Origin: Distichodus sexfasciatus
Taxonomy: Eukaryota > Chordata > Actinopteri > Characiformes > Distichodontidae
Assembly: GCA_032718565.1 (NCBI GenBank)
Contig: JAVGVS010000007.1
Coordinates: forward strand, 4,528,759 to 4,592,758
Direction: 5' to 3'
DNA: 64,000 nt
Positions 12,301 to 23,922 of this stretch are shown here, piece after piece; the first letter of the stretch is position 1; every line of letters begins with the position of its first letter. A program made the position numbers and the translations under genes. The notes under the pieces are model-generated. The model saw only the letters and a list, made by a program, of their open reading frames with translations, was not told the origin of the DNA and did no database searches.

Positions 12301-15300
12301 GCAAACACAGGGACAGCATGCAAACTCCACACAGAAAGGCACCGCGGCCGATCCGGGGCTCGAACCCAGGACCTTCTCGCTGTGAGGTGGCAGCACTAGC
12401 CACTGTGCCACCGTGCCACCCACTAGCTGCAACTTTTAGAACGAAATGATAAAAAATAATCCATTTAATTTTTTCACTTCATGTTTTTGCAAGGTTACTA
12501 TTGTAGTACTGGAGTCTGGTCTCGGACTCAGTTTTTGAAAGTCTCGGTCATAAATTAAAATGTTTGCGGTGTAAACACTCGTGTTAGCACATGCAATTCT
12601 CATATTGAACGGCATCATTCACGAAAACATAGTTCTCTTCCAGAAAGCTCATTTTATAGGCAAAAATGAGTCCAAATTGGCTAAAAATTAACCAAAACTG
12701 TAATTTCTTCATTTTCAAGTGATCAGATTTTTTCCCATTTTATGTTAGTGAGTAATCAATAGGGAAAAAATAAAAATGCATTGTTTATCAAATAATTTTA
12801 TTCGGTATCCAGATGGATCCAGAAGGATATCAAATGGCACTAACCTTTTTTTCCTTTACAGTACTAAGCTATAGAATGTATAATAAAAACTCTGCAGGCC
12901 AATAAAACTAAGTTTGGTCTTGAGGAGTGTTTTGCCACTGTGCCTTGTTAAGTTTAACATATGATGTGATCAGTTTGGATACCTGCTTCCAGTGAAGTGA
13001 TTTCCTCATTATAGATATGTAAGAGAGAGATATTGAATAAGCATGTTAAATGTTGATTAGACTTTTCATGTTCCACTTATTTGTCATGTGGTGTAAAACG
13101 TGCATCATATTGAGTTTTTCTCTTCTCCCTTTCTTTAGCTGTGATAAAGAACCCAAACAACAACTTGTGGATCATCGCTGCTGTTCTAGCTCCCATCGGC
13201 GTCGTGACCATTATCATCATCATCATCACGGCTGTTTTGTGTCGCAAAAACAAGAGCGACTTTAAGACCGATGCCATTGGCAACCTGAATCCCCGGGTGA
13301 AGGTAATTCTGTGAAGAGGAATCTCATTTGACCTCAATCCCTGAAAGAGTTCTGGAGTTCCTCTTCTCTTTTATCCTCTATCACAGACCTGTCTCATCTT
13401 ATTATGTGATGCTACACATAATAAATGTCATGTTGTCAGCACTATATTATACTAAAGAAAAAAGCATGTATCCTGTCACTGCTTTAAATCCATAGCTCTC
13501 GGTGTGTGTGTGTGTGTGTGTGTGGGGTGTGTTCGTGTAAAAGCGAGAAGAGGTTTATGGACAATGACTTTTCATGCTGTTTTCTTTCACATAGACTGCT
13601 TACCGGAGAGACGTGGGTTATTACCATCAGGTAGCTCTTTATTTAATTTATCTGTTGTCGCAGATTTTGGGTCAGAATTCCAACAAAGTTAACAGCAGCA
13701 AAGATTAGAACCAGAAATGACAATTTATGTAATGTGTACATGTCTATGTGCACTTGAAAATGTGTGTCTGTTCATGAATTCACATGTACTCGTGTTAAGT
13801 GCGCAGGCACTTGAGTTTGCGTGTGTGTGTGTGATAGAGTGTGTGAGCGACATGAGTGTTTGTATCTCTAAATAAGTGCAGTAAGTATTAGGAACAAGGT
13901 CAGATATTCTCTACAGACTCCCACAGTGAAAGTAGGCTAGCGGTGCTGTAGAGCAGCAGAGTTCTGTGGGCCTCAAGCAGCAAAAAATGAAGCACAAACA
14001 CAATCCAGATTCCTCTCAATAATGTCAAATGCTTGTTAGTTTTCCAATTTGTCAAATAAAAAACACAATTCTTGCTCCTTTATCTTGCATAATGACACAT
14101 TTCGATTTCTCCTTCCCACTGCTTAATGCTCTGACCTATTTTATCATGCACTGAAGCTTAAATGACAAACTCCCTCCTGACTTTCTTTAATTTGACTTGC
14201 CATCACCAATCAGCCTCTTGACTTTTCAGCAGCAGCTTCTGAAAAAAAATCTTGTCTGTGCCGTTACAAGATGTTACATTTGAAGTGTCATCGGAAGGTT
14301 TGACGTGAGGTATATGAATTAGGTGTGATATATTTCATTTGATGCAGACTTCCCGTGAGACTAATTTAGAGTGATTTAGTTTAAGGGGAAGCTTCACAAT
14401 AATCCAGTTATAGCAGCACAACCTACCTGCAAGGGCATGTAGTAAAATGAGTTTTTTGTCATGCACAATGACTGTCCTCCAAGGTGTCCTTGTTTTATAC
14501 AGGTGTAATGCAGAAAAGAATTAATGATGAGAAAAATGGCTTAACCATTAAAAAACCTATACTTAAAATGTAAGTGCAAAGCATACTGTGGCTAAATAAT
14601 GTATAGTTTTAATATAGGTGAAAAGTGGTGCCAAAAACTGTATAACGCTTAATTTCACCAACATCATGAACGTAACTAGACAAGTTAGCGCACCTCTTTT
14701 CTTCGTAGCAACAATCCTCTCCCCTATGTTGTCATCTTCATTCTGCTAGTGAAGTATTTCCCCAGGTTGCTTTGCTTTTCAGAGTTTTTGCTCTGACAGT
14801 TTAGTCTTTTTCATAAGTTTGCGTTATTGTCTTTTTCTGTACAACCGTGTCGCCTGAGATGAAATCATTAGACCACCACTGCTATATGGAAAACGACAAT
14901 GTGCCAGAACTTTCTTTACTTGCACTGAACAGGAAAGTACTGTATTGTACCATATCCCATAGTACAAAGCACCTTAGGTGTTTAATAATGCTAAAATTAA
15001 AAATAAGCAGCTACCATGACGTGAACATAAACAGGCGGCACAGTGGTGTAATGACTAGCGCTGTCGCCTTTCAGCAAGAAGGTCCTGGGTTCGTTTCCCG
15101 GGGCGGCCATAGGGCCTTTCTTTATGGAGTTTGCATGCTCTCCTCGTGTTCGTATGGGTTTTCACTGGATGCTCCGGTTTACTCCAACAGTCCAAAAGCA
15201 TGTGCTGTAGTTTGATTGGGAAATCAAAATTAGCCCGTAAGGTATAAATATGAGCGTGTTGTTGTGCCAGTGCGTGCCCCACGCTCTGTTGGTGCCCACC

Positions 15301-18300
15301 CAGCATTGGTCCCCGCTTCACAACCAAAGTCCCTGGATAGGCTCCGGTCCCCGCAACCCTGGTGGGGATTATTCAGATAATGAATAAATGAAGATAAACA
15401 GGAATACATATAGACACATAAAGTATGAATGAATGAATGAATTATATTAATGAAATATTAAAAACAGAAATTCAAAAAACACCTTGCATATCCCAGTCTT
15501 ACAGCATATGTCTGTGATGACCTGGTTTCAGACTCTTCTGGTTTTTGATCTCGTTGCATGCTGAAAAAGTGTGCTATCAGTGTGCTAGCACCATGGTGTC
15601 TTAGCTTGTGGGTAAGTTTTCAATTTCACGAGGCTTTAGATCATGCGAGCTGACATCTTTTGTGTGCCTGCCTTATCCGTATAAGACAGGGAGTGCTTGA
15701 TTGGCTCAGACAGTGTGCAGATAGAAACCCCCGGTGTGCAACACTTCCTTTTGTATGTGACTGTGTGTGTTAAGGCTTGTGTAGCTTTGAGGAATATTGT
15801 GTATTGATTTTTGTTCTCTGCTTAGCTGCAGTGGAGGGTCAATGACGGCATTCGATACTCATGAATCATTTGGGCTGTGTGTGTGTGTATGTATGTGTGT
15901 GTGTATGTGTAAAACACCCAAAAATGATGGCTCCAGAAATTATGGATGTTATACATCTTAAGACAGGTGGTGCACTCAGAAACATGTATTCCGCTGGGAG
16001 CATTTGTTGCCAAATCAAAACTGGCTGTGTTTGTGGAATATTAAATAGGTAAACCAACGCAGCAAAGTTTTGACAAGCAGGAAAGTGAGGCAGAAAAAAA
16101 TGAACAGCAAATCCTTCACCTTCACATGAATATTTAATTGATTGAAGTCATCAGATCCTTTTTTGTATTAGAAAAAAGCAACCCAAGGTTGAAGAAAAAC
16201 AGGGGATTGTGTAGAGAAGAGTAGGGTTGTGTGTCCTTTATCAGTTTTTTAGTCTAATAATGAACTGTTCTTTTTTGGCTGGTGCAGCCTGTTCAAGGAT
16301 TTGACTATGCCAAGCAACACTTGGGCCAGCAGGGCGGCGATGAAGAGACAATGCCTGTTAAACAAGACACTTTGGTGCTGTCCCTCCCCATCCGAGATGC
16401 AGCTCTCTCCCTGGAAAAAGTTATGCACTTGGATGGCACAAACTCAAAGAAGACCCTGAGCAGTGAAATCAGGAAAAGGTTTGGACTTTCACTGATTAAT
16501 TTATGATAAAGAGCATGAGTTTGTGCGATTAATATAGGTAGTATTGCTTATATTGCTTATGAGTGCACAGATTAATGCCGTATTAGATACAAGGTGCTGC
16601 ATTATAGTGTAACCCAATAACAGTTGAAGTGTCTAATGTGAGTGAGTAACTGATTATTTGTCATTGTGAACACACCACAGCACAGCTCACAGTGCACCAC
16701 AACAAAATATCACCTCTGCATTTGACCCAATCGTGAAGTGGGCAGCGCAGTGCATGCTGAGCACTGCTTGGGGACCATATCTCACAGGTTGAACGCTCTA
16801 ACCAATATGCAATCAAATGGAGATATACAATAAAGCTTCTCATATGTGGAAAGGGTAATTCCAGCGCTGATTTATGCATAAAAAGGCAACATGTAATCAA
16901 GTCCATCACATAGCTAGGCAGTGAAGCTCATTCACTGCAGGTCTGTTCTGAGTAATAGTAAAATCAATAACGGTAGAGGTCACTGTGGATCATGCACAAA
17001 AACCTGTCCACCCACAATAACACTCAGGCTTTAGAGGGAAATTAGCCGAGAGAGTAAAGAGGAGTTATTGGGATTTAAAAAGTGTAATTATATATACATA
17101 TTAGGGATGCAACGGTACAATGTGCCCACAGTTCAGTACTTATCGTGGTTCTTGGGCCATGGTATCGGTACGGTTTCGGTACATTAATGTTCTCTCCCAG
17201 ACACGCCACAAGCAGCTCATTTTATAGGCCAAAATGAGTCCAAATTTGTTCAAAATTAGCGAAAACTTGTATTTTTAAAAGTAGTTTTGAGCCAATTTGG
17301 ACTCCTTTTTGTCTAATAAAATGAGCTGCTTTTGGCATTTCTGGGAGAGAACTACATTTCCCACAATCCCCCACATGCTCCTCAGCGCCATGTTACAGTT
17401 ATGGAATAAACACTGCAAAATATCAATAAATGGCTGTATTGTGAGTAGAACGCTGGTTGTTGTTATTTTTCAGCTAAAATATGAGTTTAGTCTGTAAATA
17501 ATAGTGTCCCCAAAGGAATTGTCGATTTGATTGCCAGCCAGTATGGGAGTCTGAGAGGTTTCCCTGGTTTTGGATTATGTTTAAAGGATGCTGTAAAAAT
17601 ATAAAAATATTTATATTAATTTAATTGTGGTCTTGATAACTTTCAAAAACAATTGCTATATATATTTTTTGGATGTTGTGTTTTAGTGATAAGCCAAAAA
17701 TGAGGTAATACTGTACAATGTGATTGAAGGGAGGCCTAAGCCGTAAGAGTTGCTATAAAATGTCATGAGGTTTACAACTTTTAGGGGTCAGTGAGTTTGT
17801 GTGTAGATGCAGTTCATACACACAAAATAAATGAGAGTTGCACAATGATTTTTGAACAATGTGGTACTTTAATGTTCATTTTAATACATTATATGGAAGT
17901 GCTGTGTTTGATTTGGTGAGTTAAAAGTTGACATGGCTTTACTCTGGACATGGTAGCCACTCAGAATATAAAATTCACAAATCCACTTACAGCAAAATCC
18001 ATATACTTACAGGAAAAACTAGAGGTCGACCAATATTGGTTTTTCAGGGCCGATATCGATACCGATTATTGCTAGTTAATGGGGCAGATAATTGGAACTG
18101 ATATGCAAAAAAAGAAGGTGAAACTCTTCTCTCTCCTCTTCTCCTTCTCTGAGCTTCATGCTGCGCTCGTGTGTGAGTGTAACAAGGTTTCTTTATTGTT
18201 TTTGTTCTAAAAAACTGGACTCTCTAAAGTTGTATTAATTTTCCTAAATTTTGTTGAACATGTCCCTGTGAGTCTGTAGCATGTCCCGCTAGTGCTTATA

Positions 18301-21300
18301 CAGTTGAACGCTTGTTACAGTGTGGTGCTTCCAGACGGCTCTCTGAGGGCTGGTTATAATGGAGCAGCACTGCAGCAGAACCAGGCAGCCCAGGTGTAGC
18401 TGAGACAGAGAAAGAGAGCAGACAAAGAGAGAGTGTGTGACATAACCATCCTCACCGCCTCGTCCACGGACCTCGGTTCACCGCTGCTCCTTGTTGCTAT
18501 GGTTACTCTCAGCAGGTTGCCGAGCGAAGACGGTTCCGTCATCAGCAGCGAATCAGCGAAGGCCGTTTCAGGCGGAGGCACGGCGGTGCAGAAAGTGACA
18601 GCACAGCAAAAAACGACTAAGGAGGGGAGCAGAAAGAGGAGTGGTGAGAAACGCCCCACCACTTTCAGCACCCCTTTGTGAACACACACATACACACACA
18701 TTCTGAGGCCACTGGCGCTGTCCCGTCTACACCCCATTACCTTTGTTTTTAAAGGGTTTTCATCTTTTTATCTTTTCATATTTCATTAAAGCCTGTCATA
18801 TTTCTATGTCTCCTCATATTCCAGGGGAAATAATTTTATTAGAACTTGTCGGGTGTGAGCCAGAATTTCTCACAAGAATAGTGTGAGGAGAACTTGTTGG
18901 GGTTTTTTTTTTTCATTTAGGGTGTGTCCAATAGTTAGTTATCTAACTAGTTATCTTTAATTAACAAGGGTGTGTTTTTGGTGTCACATGCTATTAACTA
19001 TTCAGTGTCGTCTCCAATTCCATTTAAAAGCCAGGGATGCTTTAAATGTGTATACCCAACTTTATCTCGGAAACTTGATACAAGTGGATTTGTTTGGGTG
19101 TGTTTGGGCTGTGTTTGGGTGTCTTTGCTGAGGCTGTGTTTTGGGTGTGGTTTGGGGCTTGTGTTTTGGGTGTTTGTGAGGCAATGTTTGGGTGTGGTTT
19201 TGAGCTGTGTTTTGGGTGTGGTTTGAGCTGTATTTAGGTGTGGTTTGAGGGCTGTATTTGTGGTTTGAGGCTGTATTGTTGTTAGGTGTGGTTGGACATG
19301 TGTTTGGGTGCTGGTTTGAGGCTGTGTTTTGGGTGTGGTTTGAGACTGTGTTTGGGTGTGGTTTGAGGCTGTGTTTGGATGTGTTGTGAGGCTGTGTTTG
19401 GGTGTGGCTTGAGGCTGTGTTCGGGTGTGTTGTGGGCTCATGTTTGGGTGTGGTTTGAGGCTGTGTTTGGGTGTGTTGTGAGCTCATGTTTGGGTGTGGT
19501 TTGAGGCTGTGTTTGGGTGTGTTGTGAGGTCATGTTTGGGTGTGTGGCTAGAGGCTGTGTTTGGATGTGTTGTGAGGCTGTGTTTGGAGTGTGGTTGAGG
19601 CTGTGTTTGGATGTGTTGTGATGCTGTGTGTTTGGGTGTGGTTTGAGGCTGTGTTTGGGTGTGGTTTGAGGCTGTGTTTGGGTGTGGTTTGAGCTGTGTT
19701 TGGGTGTGTTGTGGTGCATTTGGGTTTAGAGGCTGTGTTTTAGGTGTGGTTTAGAGGCTGTGTTTAGGTGTGTTGTGAGGTCATGTTTGGGTGTGGTTTG
19801 AGGCTGTGTTTGGATGTGTTGTGATGCTGTGTTTGGGTGTGGTTTGAGGCTGTGTTTGGGTGTGGTTTGAGGCTGTGTTTGGGTGTGTTGTGTGTTTGGG
19901 TGTGGTTTAGGGAAGCTGTGTTTGGGTGTGTTGTAGAGGCTGTGTTTGGGTGGTTTGAGGCTGTGTTTGGATGTGTTGTGATGCTGTGTTTGGGTGTGGT
20001 TTGAGAGCTGTGTTTGGGTGTGGATTTTGAGGCTGTGTTTGGGTGGTGTTGTGGGTGTGTTTGGGTGTGGTTTAGAGCTGTGTTTGGATGTGTGTTGTGA
20101 TGCTGTGTTTGGGTGTGGCTTGAGGCTGTGTTCGGGTGTGTTGTGAGGTCATGTTTGGGTGTGGCTTGAGGCTGTGTTCGGTTGTGTTGTGAGGTCATGT
20201 TTGGTTGTGGATTTAGAGCTGTGGTTTGTGAGTCTGTGTTTGGGTGTGGTTTGAGAGGCTGTGTTTGGGTGTTTTGTGAGGTCATGTTTGGGTGTGGTTT
20301 GAGAGCTGTGTTTAGGTGTTTTGGCAGGGTCATGTTTGGGTGTAGTTTGAGGCTGTGTTTGGGTGTGTTGTGAGGCTGTGTTTGGGTGTGGTTTGAGGCT
20401 GTGTTTGGGTGTGTTGTGAGGCTGTGTTTGGGTGTGGTTTGAGGCTGTGTTTGGGTGTGTTGTGAGAGGCTGTGTTTAGGTATAGTTTGAGGCTGTGTTT
20501 GGATGTGTTGTGAGGTTGTGTTTGGGTGTGGTTTGAGGCCGTGTTCGGGTGTTGTGTGAGGCCATGTTTGGGTGTGGTTTGAGGCTGTTCCCAGTGTATT
20601 TGTGAGACATGTTTGGGTGTGGTTTGAGACTGTGTTTGGGTGTGTTAGGCCATGTTTGGGTGTGGTTTGAGGCTGTGTTTGGGTGTGGTTTGAGGCCATG
20701 TTTGGGTGTGGTTTAAGGCCGTGTTTGGGTGTGTTGTGAGGACTTGTTTGGGTGTGGTTTGAGGCCGTGTTTGTAGCCTAATATAGAATGGAGTCCACAG
20801 TGTGGTATAGGTTGTGCTAGAGGCTTGGGTGTGAGGCCCGTTTGAGTCTGTGATATAAGGTCTTGTATGGGCATGTTTGAGAATGTATTTGGGTGCAGCA
20901 TAAGCCTGTGTTTGGGTGTTGTACTTCTGGGTGTGGAGTGCCTGCTAACCATGTGCTTAAGCATGGGGTGAAGCCATTCTTGGCTCTAGAGTTAGGCCAC
21001 ATTTGGACGTGGCTTGGCGCCAGACTGGGCAGTAAGATGAAAGTGTGTTTTAGTTTGTGTTTGGGAGAAGTGTGAGGCTGTATTTTGGTATTATGTGAGG
21101 CTATGCTTGGGCGTATTCTGAGGCAGTTTTTCTACGAGTAGTGAGGCCGTATTTCGGTGTGGCAAGTGTTTGTTTGGACTTGGTATGAGACAATATTTAG
21201 GTGCATGGCTCTCCACGTCCTCCATGGTGACAGTGTTGAAGGTTTGAGTGTTTTTCTAGCTGTGAAGTGCCAAACTCAGCAGGACCTGGGGACTGAACAG

Positions 21301-23885
21301 CATCAATATGCATGAGACACTCAGTCTCCACTGACATGATCAAGTCTGTCAGTGGCTCTGCTAGTGACAGGTCACCGTGTAGCGAGACACACACACACAC
21401 ACACACCCCTGTCTCTTTCATACACACAACACAAACAATATTGATTCACAGGTACACAAATACAATTGACCACAACCCAATGCACATATGTACACACAAA
21501 CACGCTCTTGTGAGTAAACACAGATGCGCTCTTACTCATGCTGCTTTAGTGCTGAATGTAGTTTGTGCAAGACATCATCAGGACCATATGTCGCCATATG
21601 TTCGCGTGCATGTTGCATTTGACCTTAGAGGCGCAAAACTGCAGTTGGGCAAAGGGAAGGGCACCATATGTATGCAGCATTTTGCATTGATATGCATTTA
21701 TATACAAACATTTCCTTCTAATTTAAGAATTATTAAATAGGTTAATTAAGTAGGCGTCCACTAAATGATGAATAGAGATTTATGACTTAATTCAGTTTAT
21801 GTAGCCACCCACTGGGAATATATGAATATTTTAAATGGAAGCTTTGTAATATGTCACATTGTTGTCTTTATATTACATTAAGTACTTAGGTTTAAGGTAT
21901 TTTGATCACAAGCATTTCAGATGCTGGTCACTGTGCACGTTCCAAAACAACCATAGGTGTCTGTTCTGTCTCTGCTGAGAGAAGCTTGGCTTTGAAAGGT
22001 GTGAGTGATACTGCTGACTGAACCACTGAAATGACATTGGAGGTGCAGCTTCACACTGGGCATGTGATACGAATGGGAACAAATGTCAACTCAATTTGTA
22101 AAAGCTTAATTGTATTTCATTATTACAAATTGTTTTGACAACTATAAGTCATTCATTCATTCATTATCCAAAACACTTAATCCCAACCGGGGTCGCGGAG
22201 GAGATGGGAGCCTATTGCGGGAACTTACGGGCACGAGGCGGGGACCAACCCTGGGCAGGCGCAAACACACTGCAGGGTTATAAATCATATTAACATTAAA
22301 AATAGCCAAAACATTTTTACTCTAAAGATAAAAGTGCGTATGTGTGTGTTTGGCAGATCCATATGACACCTCCTCAGGATCTCTCCAACTCATCGCTATA
22401 AAACCAATGGCACCCACGTACTCCCACCCTGCCTCTTCTGACCGCAGCCAGGATTCGGCTGTCCTCAACGGGGAGGTACACACACAAACCTAAAACTCAC
22501 TCTCAATCAAACTTGTCCCTTTTTTGGCTTCGTTCAGTTAAATTTGGATTTTGAATGACACATGACACATTTTTTCTTGTGTATGTATAATTAGTGGACC
22601 AATGGGAAATCAATGGCATGGTCTTTTTTGGATGTTGTGTTTTAAAATAATACTCTCTCTCTCTTGCTCACTCACTCTCTTTTACTCTTCCTTTCCGTTT
22701 AAGGTGAACCTGGCTCTAAAGCAGAAGTCAGACATTGAGCACTACAGGAATAAGCTGAGACTAAAGGCCAGGCGGAAAGGTTACTATGATTTCCCATCAG
22801 TCGAGGGCAGTGGCAGCTCTAAAGTTCTGAGTCAGAGACACCGAGCCGAGCAGGAGGGAGACTCCCACGGTTCCGCCGCTCTCCCCACCACCAGAGTTCC
22901 GACCGAGTATGATGATGAAAGAAGCTCCACCTACGTCAAGTCCCGCAGTAGGTCAGTGTGTGTTTGTATGGACATGGTTGCATCATGTGCATGCGTCTGC
23001 TAATTGGCAATAGATGTTTTTGAGTAACTGATTGTCCACAAATTGATGTTTGCCCATGTGGCTTTGTGAGGACACTTTTGTCTTTTAAAGAGAGTCTTTG
23101 AATTGAATAGTCTGACAATGTGAACTGTCACTCAGTGTGTCTGTGCATAGTCAGTGTTTTAAAGATTATGCATATTTAAAATGCATGCAATGTGCTGTTG
23201 AAAATTAGGCATAGCCACATAGTGCCTTAATTCTTTTTTACAACATAGTATAAGCTTTGGACTTTTGTAAAATTAGGCACACAGACACAGTGACACATGA
23301 AAATAAAAAAGTATTTTTGCTGAAGTCTGCTGAATCCTTTAACATCCTTTAATCTATATATATGTGGAAAAAGTAGGGTTGTAAGAATTTAGTCAAACCA
23401 TAGTTTGGTTTATGTGAATGTGAAAGCCAGTGATTATCTATTATTGTGAACGCAGCACATACACAGTGCACCACAACGAAATATGACCTCTGCATTTGAC
23501 CCACCCATGAAGGAGCAGTGGGCAGCTGACATTGGCAGCGCCCAGGGAGCAGTGCTTGGAGATGGTACCTTGCTCATGAGTACCTCAGTGGTACCTTCAC
23601 TGGTCCGGGATTCTAACGGACGACCGATCATGGGTTGAACAGCCTAACCATAGATTCAGGGGTCACAGTTTGATTGAATCACTATATACAGTGTTGTGAA
23701 TAAGTATTTGCCCCCTTCCTGATTTCTTATTTTTTTGCATGTTTGTCACACTTAAATGTTTCAGATTATCAAACAAATTTAAATATTAGACAAAGATAAC
23801 CCAAGTAAACACAAAATGCAGTTTTAAGTGAAAATTTTATTTATTAAGAAAAAAAGCTATCCAAACCTCCATGGCCCTATGTGTG

Positions 23886-23922
<37 letters not shown>

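Larger units (their letters stand above)
10490..13138 (+). other. Repeat-rich intron between exons 8 and 9
   Basis: Contains three SINE-like insertions (10725-10885, 10970-11198, 12055-12424) and a copy of the AGCTCATTTTATAGG hairpin-associated repeat (12630-12720). The rest is AT-rich with no extra exon seen. Confidence 0.7.
16479..18512 (+). other. Intron between exons 11 and 12
   Basis: Holds a degenerate SINE, the hairpin element at 17100-17420 and a repeat near 18026 beginning TAGAGGTCGACCAATATTGG, which resembles the fish 'GACCGATAT' DNA-transposon repeats. The interval 18120-18510 is GC-richer and unexplained. Confidence 0.6.

Noticed and set aside
12060..12449. Several overlapping ORFs on both strands
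   Set aside because: They lie inside a tRNA-derived SINE-like repeat and recur in its other copies.
13077..13337. Minus-strand ORF of 86 residues
   Set aside because: It is the shadow of exon 9, whose plus-strand frame has the transmembrane helix and matching splice phases.
15050..15120. A functional tRNA gene
   Set aside because: A- and B-box-like sequences are present, but the region is the head of a SINE with no cloverleaf and with the SINE body attached.
19764..20699. 311-residue minus-strand ORF as a novel repeat protein
   Set aside because: It follows from the absence of stop trinucleotides in the minisatellite unit; frames shift with indels and there is no start context or splice structure.
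19080..21160. Regularly spaced repeats suggesting a CRISPR array
   Set aside because: The units are contiguous variants with no unique spacers, and the host is a vertebrate; this is a minisatellite.
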